NCBI RefSeq assembly: GCF_033558715.1
Contig: NZ_CP114606.1
Location: 744,001-808,000 of the forward strand
Length of the DNA stretch: 64,000 nucleotides
Direction: 5' to 3'
DNA from: Acinetobacter sp. YWS30-1
GTDB taxonomy: Bacteria > Pseudomonadota > Gammaproteobacteria > Pseudomonadales > Moraxellaceae
Positions 35,633 through 45,330 of this stretch are shown piece after piece. The translations under genes were made by a program, and so were the position numbers. A model generated the notes under the pieces. The model had not been told where the DNA came from. It did not search any database and worked only from the letters and a program-made list of their open reading frames with translations. The first letter of the stretch is position 1. Each line of letters opens with the position of its first letter.

Positions 35633-36277
35633 TTATGCTGCATCGGGCTGCGCTTCAGGTGCAGCTTTTTGAAATGCGTCCAGTGAATTGCAATGTTCAT
35701 AAATCGATTCAATTTTCGGAAAATCCGAAAGATCGATGTTGAAACGTTTGGCGTTATATACCTGTGGAATCAAACAGCAATCTGCAAGGCTAGGCTGATC
35801 TCCAAAACAGAATTGGCCATTTGAATGCGTTAATTGAGCTTCAAGCGCTTTTAAGCCGGTGACGACCCAGTGTCTGTACCATTCAGTTTTCTGTTCGTCG
35901 CTGGCATTCAGGATTTTACTGAGGTACTGAAGTACACGTAGGTTGTTGAGTGGATGAATGTCACAGGCAATATTCAGACTAAAGGCCCGAATCAGCGCAC
36001 GCTGTTGCAAATCCTTGGGTAACAGGGGAGTTTCCGGAAATTTTTCTTCCAGATATTCAATCATGCTGAGCGACTGGGTCAGTGTGAAATCATCTTCAAT
36101 TAAGGCAGGGACCAGTTCACCTGGATTGACCTGACGAAATGTTTCACTATGCTGTTCGCCGCCATTGTTCACCAGATGAACCGGGATATGTTCTGCTTCG
36201 AGTCCTTTCAGGTTGAGCGCAATACGAACCCGGTAAGCGGCTGAACTACGAAAATAGGTATACAGTTGCATGGTCAT
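35633..36277 (-). CDS. maiA: Maleylacetoacetate isomerase (zeta-class GST)
   Basis: 214 aa. The thioredoxin-fold start carries YFRSSAAYRVRIALNLKGL, the zeta-GST active-site pattern SS-x(2)-RVRIAL (here SSAAYRVRIAL), and the C-terminal domain has FCFGDQPSLADCCLIPQVYNA. It isomerises maleylacetoacetate to fumarylacetoacetate with glutathione. It follows fahA after 14 bp and precedes the VOC gene by 20 bp, all on the minus strand. Confidence 0.93.
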   Translation of the reverse strand: MTMQLYTYFRSSAAYRVRIALNLKGLEAEHIPVHLVNNGGEQHSETFRQVNPGELVPALIEDDFTLTQSLSMIEYLEEKFPETPLLPKDLQQRALIRAFSLNIACDIHPLNNLRVLQYLSKILNASDEQKTEWYRHWVVTGLKALEAQLTHSNGQFCFGDQPSLADCCLIPQVYNAKRFNIDLSDFPKIESIYEHCNSLDAFQKAAPEAQPDAA

Positions 36278-36291
36278 GATTTCACCCCGGA

Positions 36292-37575
36292 CTATTCAGT
36301 AAAACCGAAATCAATCGCCGGCAGGATTTTGCCGCTCACAACACCAAAACCGATACGCAGGCCATCTTTTTCACAATGACCTTTCATGATCACGGTATCG
36401 CCGTCCTGAATGAATGTGCGCTGTTCACCATTCGACAACGTCAGTGGCTTGGTAGCATTCCAGGTAATTTCCAGCAATGAACCATAAGAATTAGGTGTAG
36501 GACCGGAAATTGTGCCTGAACCCATCAGATCACCGACCTGAACATTACAGCCGGCAATCGTGTGATGAGCCAACTGCTGTGCCATGGACCAGTACATATA
36601 TTTGAAGTTAGTTTCACAGATCACATCAGCCTGGTCTGAATTTTCAGGCTGGATTTCAACCGACAGATTGATGTCATAACTATTACTGCTGTTATCTTCA
36701 CGCAGATAAGCCAGAGGTTTTGGCTCCTGAACAGGTGAACTGATTTTAAACGGTTCAAGCGCTTCCATGGTTACGATCCATGGCGAGATCGAAGAGGCAA
36801 AAGTCTTGGCATTAAACGGGCCTAGCGGTACATATTCCCATTGTTGCAGATCACGTGCGGACCAGTCATTGAATAGCACCATGCCAAAAATATGATCCCA
36901 GGCATTTTCAATCGCAATAGGTTCGCCTAAGTTATTTGGCTTGCCGATGATAAAGCCGGTTTCCAGTTCGAAGTCGAGCTTGCGACATGCTGAAAATACT
37001 GGACGATCAGAATCCGGTAATTTGATCTGTCCTGATGGACGCACGATTTCTGTCCCGCTAACAATCACGGAGCTGGCACGGCCGTTATAACCGACTGGAA
37101 GTTCTGACCAGTTTGCTAACAATGCATTTTTCGGATCACGGAACATACAGCCGACATTAGTGGCATGTTCTTTGGATGAATAGAAATCGGTATAGCCTGG
37201 GATATGCACCGGTAGATGCATTTTGACATCTGACTGTTTCAAGAAAACCAGATCACGTAGCTCTTTATTGTCACGTAATTCGGCATGATCCGCTGACAGT
37301 AGCTTTTGTAATTCCGTACGTACTTTAGACCAGTTGGCTTTACCCGACTCAATAAAACTATTCAAAGTTGGCTGATTAAAAAATTGCTGATCTTGTTCCA
37401 GCTTTAAATAACCCTTTGCTTCCAATGCTGCTAGATCAACCACCCATTCTCCAAGTGCCACCCCAGCACGTGGTTGGGTGTTTTGCTCATTACTGAAAAT
37501 ACCATAAGGCAAGTTTTCTAAAGGGAAATCTGAATCAGGAGCGATGTCGATAAATGACTTTAAACGCGTCGTCAT
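36292..37575 (-). CDS. fahA: Fumarylacetoacetase
   Basis: 427 aa, full length for FAH. The N-terminal domain starts SFIDIAPDSDFPLENLPYG; the catalytic part has DFYSSKEHATNVGCMFRDP, with the His and metal-binding acid expected, DFELETGFIIGKPN and NDWSARDLQQWEYVPLG, and later GDLMGSGTISGP. It splits fumarylacetoacetate to fumarate and acetoacetate. First gene of the operon fahA-maiA-VOC-scoA-scoB. Divergent iclR-type gene at 37797, with a shared operator candidate between. Confidence 0.95.
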   Translation of the reverse strand: MTTRLKSFIDIAPDSDFPLENLPYGIFSNEQNTQPRAGVALGEWVVDLAALEAKGYLKLEQDQQFFNQPTLNSFIESGKANWSKVRTELQKLLSADHAELRDNKELRDLVFLKQSDVKMHLPVHIPGYTDFYSSKEHATNVGCMFRDPKNALLANWSELPVGYNGRASSVIVSGTEIVRPSGQIKLPDSDRPVFSACRKLDFELETGFIIGKPNNLGEPIAIENAWDHIFGMVLFNDWSARDLQQWEYVPLGPFNAKTFASSISPWIVTMEALEPFKISSPVQEPKPLAYLREDNSSNSYDINLSVEIQPENSDQADVICETNFKYMYWSMAQQLAHHTIAGCNVQVGDLMGSGTISGPTPNSYGSLLEITWNATKPLTLSNGEQRTFIQDGDTVIMKGHCEKDGLRIGFGVVSGKILPAIDFGFTE

Positions 37576-37635
37576 AAATATGAATCCTTTCCATGGAAAA
37601 TTTAAGTTCTATACAGAATCATACTTATATTTTTA

Positions 37636-37655
37636 AATTACGCAATAAATAATTT
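37636..37655. promoter_or_regulatory. 20-bp element shared with the hppD promoter
   Basis: AATTACGCAATAAATAATTT lies between divergent fahA and the iclR-type gene. The same 20 bp with one mismatch (T for C) is at 44864-44883 upstream of hppD. A candidate operator for the IclR-type regulator encoded next to it. Confidence 0.55.
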
Positions 37656-37796
37656 GATTATGTATAATGTAAATTTGTTAATATGCGGCTATGATCTGAA
37701 TCTGGAATCAGATTTGGCCGAACAAGATTTTTGATTTCGGTAGTACAATGGTTTTATAGAGCCATGAAAATTAATGCGTATATGCAGGATGAAACG

Positions 37797-38585
37797 ATGA
37801 GCGTTGAGGAAGAAAAATTACAGGGAGGGGTGCAGTCTCTAGAAGTAGGATTAACTGTACTCGATGCATTGACTGAACATAATGCACCGATGATGTTAAA
37901 AGAGCTGTCGGAAGTCCTGTCCATGCATCCTGCAAAAGTGCATCGTTATGTGGTCAGTCTGATACGTAAAGGTTATGCCCAGCAGCTCAGTGACGGGCGA
38001 TATAGCCTGGGTGAGCGTGCTCACGCATTTGGCGTTAATGCCTTAAAGCGTACCGATATGCTGGAATTAACCCAAAAATATATTACGCAGATTCAGCAGC
38101 ATTTAAATTGCAGTATTCATGTCAGCAAATGGTTCGCCGATGGTGCTGTCGTGGTTCAGTCGCTTGAATCCAATCATGTATTTAATATTATTACCCGGGT
38201 CGGCTCGCGTATGCCTTTGCTAAAATCGGCAACTGGTCGTTTACATGCTTGCCTCCAGCCAGAATACATCATCAAGCCTCTGCTGGAAAAAGAGTGGGCG
38301 AGTAGCGCGAAAGCAGGTCAATATCCTGCGAACTGGGAAGAATTCTTGCAACTTAAAGAGAAAATCCTGCAACAGGGCTATGCTTCAGTAACCGGTGATA
38401 TGATGGCAGGCATCCATGCGGTGGCGATTCCGGTATATAACTTCAGCCGACAGCTTGATCATGTTATTACCTGTATTGGCACCGAAGACCAGTTGCCAGC
38501 AGACCAGATGCAACAGGCTATTGATTATCTGCTCGGGATTCAGCAACAGATTGATGCCTTGTTTAATCCACAAGTGGCTGTCTAA
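37797..38585 (+). CDS. IclR family regulator of the tyrosine/homogentisate genes
   Basis: 262 aa from ATG 37797, chosen because AGGA lies 7 bases upstream; several start codons further upstream (37731 TTG, 37764, 37782) are open. N-terminal winged helix about 15-75 (LEVGLTVLDALTEHNAPMML, SEVLSMHPAKVHRYVVSLI) and a C-terminal GAF-like effector domain (RVGSRMPLLKSATGRLHACL, GDMMAGIHAVAIPVYNF). Divergent from fahA, the arrangement of HmgR-type repressors that answer to homogentisate. Effector here is inferred. A terminator follows. Confidence 0.85.
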   Translation: MSVEEEKLQGGVQSLEVGLTVLDALTEHNAPMMLKELSEVLSMHPAKVHRYVVSLIRKGYAQQLSDGRYSLGERAHAFGVNALKRTDMLELTQKYITQIQQHLNCSIHVSKWFADGAVVVQSLESNHVFNIITRVGSRMPLLKSATGRLHACLQPEYIIKPLLEKEWASSAKAGQYPANWEEFLQLKEKILQQGYASVTGDMMAGIHAVAIPVYNFSRQLDHVITCIGTEDQLPADQMQQAIDYLLGIQQQIDALFNPQVAV

Positions 38586-38620
38586 CACTTTATTTTACAT
38601 ATAATTTATAGTCATTACAT

Positions 38621-38655
38621 AGGTCCAGACCTGATTGAGGTACTGGATCTTTTTT
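38621..38655 (+). terminator. Terminator after the IclR-type gene
   Basis: AGGTCCAG (38621-38628) pairs with CTGGATCT (38643-38650, one wobble), followed by six T. Confidence 0.8.
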
Positions 38656-38839
38656 ATATCTAACTTTTGATCGTTAGAGAGAAATTAAAAAGGTGGCTTA
38701 ATTATGAAAACTAGAATTCTTATTTTAATGGATACGAAAGAGAAGAGTTGAACAGAGGCTCTTACCTCTTAGATGCTTTAGAGTTTGTATAACAGCCTTT
38801 ATTTTAAATTAAAGTATCAATTTGGTTTAACTCATTTAT

Positions 38840-39888
38840 TTCTTAGATTAGCATTTGAAGTGCAACACCATGTTGTTGCCATAATACCTGACTCGGACTT
38901 TTAAAGCCGAGTCTTTTTCTTGGACGATGATTCAAGCGTTGAGTAATTTCTGCAATATATGAATCCGTATAGTCATTCAAGTCACTGCCTTTTCTAATAT
39001 ATTGTCTGATCAATCCATTCGTATTTTCATTTGTTCCACGCTGCCAGGCGCTATAGGGATCAGCGAAATACCAATCTATATCTAATTCCTGAGCAGCATA
39101 CTCATGCAGGCTGAACTCTTTACCATTGTCCGCGGTAATTGTTTTTAGATGCGCTTTGATGGGTTCCAATAATCTGATCGTAGCCTGGCAAACTTCCTCA
39201 GCCTTGCGCGTGCTGCACTTTTTCAGCCAAAGATAACCTGTCTTCCGATCTACAATTGAAACCAGGGATTGTTGGTGGTTCTTGCCAACTATCGTATCTA
39301 TTTCCAAATCACCAAAGCGAGAGCGCTGCTCAATCTCAGCAGGTCGATCATGGATACTTTTGCGGTTTGTCAGTTGACCACGAGTTTCAATAGAGCCATA
39401 TTTTCTCTTTCTTTGATTTCTGAAACGTAAGTTGTGGAAGAGCACACCACCTCTGCTTTTATCCTGCTGTATAAACCTGTATATGGAATGCAGACTGACT
39501 GAAACATGAGAAGCAATCTGTTCGGGACTCCATTGGAGATCAAGATAAGCTATGACTTGTACCCAAGTATCATAAGGGATTCTTTTGGGATTAGGACAAT
39601 GCCGTCTGCGAGCTAATTTATGGGCATGTTGAGCGAAATAACCATTCCTTGCCCGATTGCGTGCTATTTCTCTGGAAATAGTGGAAGGTGAGCGATTTAG
39701 CCTCCAGGCGATATAACGTTTAGAAAAACCTTCACGTAACAATGTGGAAATCTGATATCTTTCTTCTTGAGTAAGATGAGTATAGTTCATGATGCAACTT
39801 TGACTTTGGTCGGTCGGAAGCAAAATGCTAGCTCATCTTGCTTCCTTCCAATAATTTAATCTCTGTTGCACTTCATTTGAGAATCCAA
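38840..39888 (-). mobile_element. IS30-family insertion sequence
   Basis: About 1.05 kb. The ends carry imperfect inverted repeats sharing TGAAGTGCAACA (38856-38867 and its complement at 39863-39874, extended by GATT...). The left repeat overlaps the transposase stop codon. Exact outer borders and target duplication are not certain by eye. It sits between the two halves of the tyrosine locus. Confidence 0.8.
38843..39790 (-). CDS. IS30-family transposase
   Basis: 315 aa from the ATG giving MNYTHLTQEERYQIS (an in-frame ATG 33 bases upstream is less likely). The helix-turn-helix at the start reads RYIAWRLNRSPSTISREIARN, standard for IS30. The DDE domain has FGDLEIDTIVGKNHQ (first Asp), ITADNGKEF (second Asp) and WQRGTNENTNGLIRQY with the catalytic Glu. 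The frame is intact, so the element may be mobile. Similar elements are common in Acinetobacter; I do not name it further. Confidence 0.92.
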   Translation of the reverse strand: MNYTHLTQEERYQISTLLREGFSKRYIAWRLNRSPSTISREIARNRARNGYFAQHAHKLARRRHCPNPKRIPYDTWVQVIAYLDLQWSPEQIASHVSVSLHSIYRFIQQDKSRGGVLFHNLRFRNQRKRKYGSIETRGQLTNRKSIHDRPAEIEQRSRFGDLEIDTIVGKNHQQSLVSIVDRKTGYLWLKKCSTRKAEEVCQATIRLLEPIKAHLKTITADNGKEFSLHEYAAQELDIDWYFADPYSAWQRGTNENTNGLIRQYIRKGSDLNDYTDSYIAEITQRLNHRPRKRLGFKSPSQVLWQQHGVALQMLI

Positions 39889-39977
39889 GTTTTTAAAAAA
39901 TTAAAAATTATGTCGCAATATAGACAATTTTTATAATAACTTTTATTTTTATAATTCAATATTAAAGAATAAAAATT

Positions 39978-40409
39978 ATGACCTTATTAAAAACACATAT
40001 AGAGTTTCGATCTGATAACTTTCCTCCAACCTCTGAAGAGAAAGAAGAGTGGGACAGACAAATTTGGGGACATACATTAGCAAAATACTTATCAGAAGAA
40101 CTTCCTAAGTATGGCTTAAATGTATCAGATTTCATAAATGAGGATTGGGGATATTTAATACCCTTAGCGGACGAAAAATTTAAAGGTATTTGGGTTGGAT
40201 GTAATCATTATCAAGAGTATGAAAATGGTTTTTGGGTTTTCATAGATCCTTGCAGGCCAATAATTAAGAAAGGATTTTTTAAGAAAATTGATATATCAGA
40301 GCAACTAACATTTGTAGCTGATATTTTGAATGAGATACTTACAAGTAATCCTGAAATCTATGCTCAACATTGGTGGGATGAAAAGGATATGAAATTGATT
40401 GGAGAATAA
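39978..40409 (+). CDS. Hypothetical protein next to a dif-like site
   Basis: 143 aa, acidic and Trp-rich (WGHTLAKYLSEELPKYG, NEDWGYLIPLADEKFKG, FWVFIDPC), apparently soluble. It has the feel of small uncharacterised proteins of accessory DNA; no family recognised with confidence. It starts about 90 bp from the IS30 end and is followed by a dif-like site and then a good terminator. It separates iclR/IS30 from the tyrB operon, so it is probably a late insertion in the tyrosine locus. Confidence 0.6.
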   Translation: MTLLKTHIEFRSDNFPPTSEEKEEWDRQIWGHTLAKYLSEELPKYGLNVSDFINEDWGYLIPLADEKFKGIWVGCNHYQEYENGFWVFIDPCRPIIKKGFFKKIDISEQLTFVADILNEILTSNPEIYAQHWWDEKDMKLIGE

Positions 40410-40425
40410 TCTTAAGATCTCCTAA

Positions 40426-40453
40426 AATTAACATAATACACGTTATACTTAAT
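40426..40453. other. dif/pdif-like XerC/XerD site
   Basis: AATTAACATAA, a 6-nt spacer TACACG, and TTATACTTAAT make the 11-6-11 layout of Xer sites. The left arm resembles the XerD half (TTAACATAA) and the right arm the XerC half (TTATACGAAAT, two mismatches) seen at Acinetobacter plasmid dif sites. I found no second copy nearby. Confidence 0.35.
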
Positions 40454-40495
40454 TATTTTTATTTATATAAATCATATATTTAAATTGTGATAAGA

Positions 40496-40525
40496 AGCTC
40501 GATCATCTTAGATTGGGCTTTTTTT
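40496..40525 (+). terminator. Terminator after the 143-aa gene
   Basis: A 9-bp stem with two wobble pairs (40496-40504 with 40511-40519) around ATCTTA, followed by a T-run. Confidence 0.75.
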
Positions 40526-40711
40526 ATGATTTTTTATGTTTCACGAATAATAAAGAAGTAATGTCCCACGGTTTCATACAATCTCATTAATTCCAAATCA
40601 AAAAGTATCCAGATGAAATAAGAATAGATATCCAAGTGGTTACGGATTTTGCCCAAGAACATGACCTGACTCTATTTTTATTTAAAAAGATCAAAGTGCC
40701 ATTTATAAAAA

Positions 40712-40741
40712 AAGCCTTCGAGCACTCAAGCTAGAAGGCTT
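40712..40741 (-). terminator. Terminator after tyrB
   Basis: AAGCCTTC (40712-40719) and GAAGGCTT (40734-40741) form an 8-bp stem; the minus strand continues into a T-run (A-run at 40705-40713 on plus). It ends the hppD-side genes tyrB and aroP. Confidence 0.8.
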
Positions 40742-40759
40742 CTAACAACTTAATTATTT

Positions 40760-41986
40760 CTAAGCGATCAGTGGTTCTGCTTCATTTTGCATTTTGATCA
40801 CTGCAGCCATCGACTCGGCAACATAATCAATATTGCTGAGGTTCAGGCCTGCTGTACACATCCGGCCACTACGGACCAGATAAATACCATAATGCTGTTT
40901 TAACAGATCGACCTGTTCAGCAGTTAAGCCGGTATAGCTGAACATGCCTTGTTGCTGGGTCAGGTAACTGAAATCAAGTTCTGGCAATGCCTGAGATAAT
41001 TTTTCTTTGAGTAAGCCACGCATGCGTAAAATACGCTGGCGCATTTCTTCAACTTCAGTTTGCCATTGTTTAAATAGTTCAGGATCATTTAACACCTGGC
41101 TCACCAATAGGGCACCATTGGCCGCTGGACTTGAATAAATCCGGCGAACAGTAGCTTTTAACTGGCCTAAAACATTTTGTGCGCTTGTAGCGTCATCACA
41201 GACAAAACTTAAGCTACCAATACGTTCCCCATATAAAGAGAAGATTTTGGAAAATGAATGACTGACGATAAAGTTCATACCGGCTTGATCAAGTGCACGA
41301 ATGGCATAGGCATCCTGTTCCAGACCCTGACCAAAACCTTGATAAGCCATATCCAGGAAGGGAATTAAGGATTGGGATTTCAAGACTTCAATGACCTGAT
41401 CCCATTCATGTGGCTGTAAGTCTGCCCCAGTCGGGTTATGACAACATGGATGTAATAACACAATACTTTGAGCGGGCAGCTGTTTTAAGCAATCCAGCAT
41501 CGCCGGGACATTAACGGCATTGGTCTCTGCATCATAATAAGGATAGAAATGGGTTTGAATACCAGCGCCATTAAAGATCGCAATATGGTTTTCCCAAGTC
41601 GGCTGGCTCACCCAGATTTCAGATTCTGGAAAATATTTCTTTAAAAAGTCAGCGCCGACTTTTAGTGCACCTGAGCCACCCAAAGTCTGAATTGTGACCA
41701 CACGGCCTTGCTCACGGGCAGGACCGGAAGTTCCAAAAATTAATTCCTGTGCAGCCTGGTTAAAGCTGTTCAGTCCATCCATCGGTAAGTAAACACGAAC
41801 TTTATTATAGTCAGGGGTTAGATAAGTATAGGCTTTCTGCACTGAGTCTAGCTGCGGCACAATATTGTCTTCGTTGTAATATAGGCCGATGCTTAAGTTG
41901 ACTTTGTTATTACGCTGATCTTTGTTGAATTCTTCCATTAAAGAGAGAATCGGATCACCGGCATAAGTATCAATATGTTGAAACAT
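40760..41986 (-). CDS. tyrB: Aromatic amino acid aminotransferase
   Basis: 408 aa, class I PLP aminotransferase of the aspartate/tyrosine subgroup. [17 protein letters not shown] matches the substrate loop, [12 protein letters not shown] the Asn-Pro region, and [16 protein letters not shown] carries the PLP-binding Lys. It deaminates tyrosine (and phenylalanine) to 4-hydroxyphenylpyruvate, the substrate of HppD encoded two genes away. About 30 bp separate it from the permease gene upstream. TyrB fits better than AspC by context. Confidence 0.9.
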   Translation of the reverse strand: MFQHIDTYAGDPILSLMEEFNKDQRNNKVNLSIGLYYNEDNIVPQLDSVQKAYTYLTPDYNKVRVYLPMDGLNSFNQAAQELIFGTSGPAREQGRVVTIQTLGGSGALKVGADFLKKYFPESEIWVSQPTWENHIAIFNGAGIQTHFYPYYDAETNAVNVPAMLDCLKQLPAQSIVLLHPCCHNPTGADLQPHEWDQVIEVLKSQSLIPFLDMAYQGFGQGLEQDAYAIRALDQAGMNFIVSHSFSKIFSLYGERIGSLSFVCDDATSAQNVLGQLKATVRRIYSSPAANGALLVSQVLNDPELFKQWQTEVEEMRQRILRMRGLLKEKLSQALPELDFSYLTQQQGMFSYTGLTAEQVDLLKQHYGIYLVRSGRMCTAGLNLSNIDYVAESMAAVIKMQNEAEPLIA

Positions 41987-42015
41987 GAATCTATCCTAAT
42001 CTAATCAATATGCGA

Positions 42016-43416
42016 TTACGCTTCTGGTAAGGTGCTAATTTTGCTGTTGTCTAATATTGCAGTCTGAGATTCCTGTTTGCGCTTAAAGAAGTAGGCAACT
42101 AAGAGAATACCAATCCAGACCGGAATCATGATGACAGCAACACGCATATCCGGGGTACTGCTCATAATCAGCAGAATACCGCCCATAAATGCGATACATA
42201 AATAGTTGGTGAATGGATAAGCCACACTTGGAAAATCGGTTTTGGTCTGCGTACGATTCATGGATGTCTTGAATTTCAAATGGGTATAGGAAATAACAAG
42301 CCAGTTAATCACGATGGCAGCAACTACCAGCATCATCAGCATGCTAAAGGCTTTTTCCGGCACCAGATAATTTAATAAAACGCACATCAAGGTGAAAAAT
42401 GCTGAAACCATCACCGCATTCACAGGGATGCCACGCTGATTAATTTTGCTTAAGAACTTCGGCGCATTACCTTGCTGGGCTAAACCTAACAGCATACGGC
42501 TGGTACAGTAGTTAGTACTGTTATATACTGAAACCGCCGCGGTTAACACCACGAAATTCAAAACTCCGGCAACTGTCTGACTGCCGAGAGAATCAAAAAT
42601 CATCACAAATGGACTACCACCTTGCGCCATCATGTTCCAAGGGTAAAGTGATAAAATCACTACCAGACTCAGGATATAAAATAACAGGACACGGTAGACA
42701 ATCTGGTTGACTGCTTTAGGCAAAGTCTTTTTCGGATTATCGGTTTCAGCGGCTGCGATCCCAACCAGCTCAATGCCGCCAAAAGCAAACATGATCATGG
42801 CCATCGCCATAATCAGGCCCATGATTCCATTCGGGAAGAAGCCGCCGAGTTGCCATAAATTTTCCAGACTGGACTGGCTATGGCCGCTACCACTGGCAAG
42901 CAGATAACTGCCGAACGCAATCATGGCAATAATTGCACCAACTTTAATGATCGCCAGCCAGAACTCCATTTCACCGAATAATTTCACGTGAAGCAAATTA
43001 ATGATATTGATGAAAATGAAGAAGCCGAGGGCAGAGACCCAGGTCGGAATTTCTGGCCACCAGTAATGGATATAAAGACCGACGGCACTTAATTCGGCCA
43101 TACAGACCAGAATATTCAGCACCCAGTAATTCCAGCCCGACATAAATCCGGCAAACTTGCCCCAGTATTTATAAGCAAAATGACTAAAAGAACCACTCAC
43201 AGGTTCATGGACAATCATTTCACCGAGCTGGCGCATCATTAAGAAGGCAATCAAGCCTGCAATGGCATAACCTAAAATAACGGAAGGCCCGGCAAGCTTG
43301 ATCGTTTGTGAAATTCCAAGAAACAGTCCGGTGCCAATTGAACCACCGAGTGCGATGAGCTGAATATGCCGGTTACTTAAACCTTTTTTCAGGTTTCCTT
43401 GTTCAATATGCTGCAT
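42016..43416 (-). CDS. aroP: Amino acid permease, aromatic amino acid (AroP-like)
   Basis: 466 aa, APC superfamily AAT family with 12 helices. It begins LKKGLSNRHIQLIALGGSIGTGLFLG, the standard AAT signature, followed by GPSVILGYAIAGLIAFLMMRQLGEM and HEPVSGSFSHFAYKYWGKFAGFMSGWNYW in the order expected; only short parts are needed for recognition (GGSIGTGLFLG, GYAIAGL). It imports an amino acid with protons. Placed between hppD and tyrB it most likely carries tyrosine or phenylalanine. Could also accept other amino acids. Confidence 0.88.
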   Translation of the reverse strand: MQHIEQGNLKKGLSNRHIQLIALGGSIGTGLFLGISQTIKLAGPSVILGYAIAGLIAFLMMRQLGEMIVHEPVSGSFSHFAYKYWGKFAGFMSGWNYWVLNILVCMAELSAVGLYIHYWWPEIPTWVSALGFFIFINIINLLHVKLFGEMEFWLAIIKVGAIIAMIAFGSYLLASGSGHSQSSLENLWQLGGFFPNGIMGLIMAMAMIMFAFGGIELVGIAAAETDNPKKTLPKAVNQIVYRVLLFYILSLVVILSLYPWNMMAQGGSPFVMIFDSLGSQTVAGVLNFVVLTAAVSVYNSTNYCTSRMLLGLAQQGNAPKFLSKINQRGIPVNAVMVSAFFTLMCVLLNYLVPEKAFSMLMMLVVAAIVINWLVISYTHLKFKTSMNRTQTKTDFPSVAYPFTNYLCIAFMGGILLIMSSTPDMRVAVIMIPVWIGILLVAYFFKRKQESQTAILDNSKISTLPEA

Positions 43417-43533
43417 TTTTATTCATCATCCATGTGAGATTAAGCGCTGAACTATGATGTGCTTTATTATTTTTATGCCGTCATCGATGCAGAATCTTAA
43501 GTGTTATACGAGCGTATACGTTGAAACAGAGGC

Positions 43534-43577
43534 AACCATACCGATGCATATGAGACTACATAGACACCGGTATGGTT
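43534..43577. repeat. Inverted repeat between aroP and hppD
   Basis: AACCATACCG (43534-43543) and CGGTATGGTT (43568-43577) form a 10-bp stem with a 24-nt loop directly after hppD. It may stabilise or end the hppD message; no long T-run follows on the minus strand. Confidence 0.5.
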
Positions 43578-43586
43578 TTAAAAAGG

Positions 43587-44648
43587 TCAGGCTTTAGAAA
43601 TGTCTAAAACACCACGTTTGATCTGATCACGTTCGATTGATTCAAATAAGGCCTTAAAGTTACCTTCACCGAAACCATCATCGTCTTTGCGCTGGATAAA
43701 CTCAAAGAACACTGGGCCAATCATATTTTCAGAGAAAATCTGTAATAGCAGGCGTTTGTTACCATCTTTGGTATTGCCATCGAGCAGAATGCCGCGTTTT
43801 TGCAGCTCATCCGCTGGCTCACCATGATTTGGCAGACGTTCATCCAGCATTTCATAATAAGTGCTTGGCGGTGGCGTCATGAACTTGGTGCCTAAAGCTT
43901 TCAGCTTGTCCCAAGTTTCAAGCAGGTCATCACAGATAAAGGCAATGTGCTGAATGCCTTCTCCATTGAATTCGTTCAGGAACTCAGCGATCTGGCCATT
44001 ACCTTTGTCTGAATCTTCATTCAGTGGAATACGGATCTTGCCATCTGGTGCTGTTAGTGCCTTAGAAGTCAGGCCAGTGTATTCGCCTTTAATATCGAAG
44101 TAGCGGATTTCCTGGAAGTTGAAAATCTTTTCATAGAAATCTGCCCAGTACTGCATACGACCTTTATAAACATTATGCGTTAAATGATCGATTTCATTCA
44201 GGCCAGTGCCGACTGGACGCGATGGAACATTATCAAAGAAGATAAAATCATTTTGGTAAATGTCACAATCGACCAGGAAGATTGGAGAACCACCGATTCC
44301 TTTAATCGCAGGGATGTTAAGTTCCATAGGGCCGACTTTGCTGTAAATCGGTTCTGCGCCGATTTCGATCGCCTTTTGAAAAGCTTTTGCCGCATTCTTG
44401 GTACGGAAGCCCATTGCGCAAGCAGAAGGACCGTGCTCTTTATAGAAATAGGCTGCATATGATTCAGGCTGATAATTCAGAATGATATTAATATTGCCCT
44501 GGCGCCATAAATAGACATTTTTCGATTTATGCTTCGCCACTTTAGTGAATCCGATGGCTTGGAAAACAGGATCCAGCTGGCCATCTTCAGATACAAATTC
44601 AATAAATTCGAATCCACATAGTTCTAATGGATTGGCTAATTCATTCAT
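43587..44648 (-). CDS. hppD: 4-hydroxyphenylpyruvate dioxygenase
   Basis: 353 aa, full length for bacterial HPPD. The three Fe(II) ligands are visible: His in [11 protein letters not shown], His in GIQHIAFIC and Glu in [10 protein letters not shown]. The C-terminal helix region [18 protein letters not shown] closes the active site as in the family. It converts 4-hydroxyphenylpyruvate to homogentisate. It is upstream of aroP and tyrB, though 170 bp and an inverted repeat separate it from aroP. Upstream lies the 20-bp element shared with the fahA promoter. Confidence 0.95.
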   Translation of the reverse strand: MNELANPLELCGFEFIEFVSEDGQLDPVFQAIGFTKVAKHKSKNVYLWRQGNINIILNYQPESYAAYFYKEHGPSACAMGFRTKNAAKAFQKAIEIGAEPIYSKVGPMELNIPAIKGIGGSPIFLVDCDIYQNDFIFFDNVPSRPVGTGLNEIDHLTHNVYKGRMQYWADFYEKIFNFQEIRYFDIKGEYTGLTSKALTAPDGKIRIPLNEDSDKGNGQIAEFLNEFNGEGIQHIAFICDDLLETWDKLKALGTKFMTPPPSTYYEMLDERLPNHGEPADELQKRGILLDGNTKDGNKRLLLQIFSENMIGPVFFEFIQRKDDDGFGEGNFKALFESIERDQIKRGVLDISKA

Positions 44649-44853
44649 ACAACATCCTCATTTTTTAGAAGCAATCCTATTGCTCATCTTTTACTGTCTG
44701 TTCAGGCTCTACGGAGGTATCACTGCCGTTTTATATTGAGAAGACAAATCCGTTTGCCTGACTTCTTTGACTTGCTGAACTGCATCGATTCCTGATGCAC
44801 ACAAGAAAAAGAAGGAATTTAACTCATCATACTGGATCTTGAATATTATTCAA

Positions 44854-44883
44854 TACGTAATTTAATTACGTAATAAATAATTT
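44854..44883. promoter_or_regulatory. 19-bp palindrome overlapping the shared tyrosine-locus element
   Basis: TACGTAATTTAATTACGTA (44854-44872) is a perfect 9-1-9 palindrome; its right half begins the 20-bp element AATTACGTAATAAATAATTT (44864-44883) that is also found at 37636-37655. Location about 205-235 bp upstream of hppD suits a regulator site. Confidence 0.55.
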
Positions 44884-45183
44884 AGTAAAATATGGGGTTA
44901 ATTTATAACATAAATTAATGTTATTCATAAAAAATATTTTTTAGATAATTCCAGGAAATTAACGCACTGGAAATGTAGCTTTTTGTAAGGCTAAGTCGTC
45001 TTGAACGAGCTATTTTGCAAGGCTTGCTGAGCTCAGGTTTTTAGGAAAAGAACCTGAAAAATTGAAATATCCAGACCTTGGTTTTAAATTGATTTTTCAC
45101 AAAGAAAGAAAAAACCCTTAAATGATTGAGGGCCTTACTGTGGGGAAGGAATTTAATCTGTCAGTTTTTCCACTTCTATACTT

Positions 45184-45330
45184 TCACGATAGATACTGGC
45201 AGCCTTTATACATTAGGAAAACACCAATTACCCCAGCCATCGCATTGACGATAGAAATGGAGTTTCCGACCATTAAGGTATTTTTAAAGTAGCAGTCTGT
45301 AATCAGTGCAAATGAAAAAAAGGCATATTT
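45184..45330 (-). pseudogene. C-terminal fragment of a membrane protein
   Basis: On the minus strand a frame reads KYAFFSFALITDCYFK and then SIVNAMAGVIGVFLMYKGC to a stop at 45184, with the look of one or two membrane helices. I see no start codon or upstream continuation, so it appears to be a decayed remnant. The rest of 44884-45583 holds nothing else I can support. Confidence 0.35.

Noticed and set aside
44854..44940. Second dif-like site near 44896-44930
   Set aside because: The sequence is AT-rich and palindromic but does not keep the 11-6-11 XerC/XerD arm pattern.
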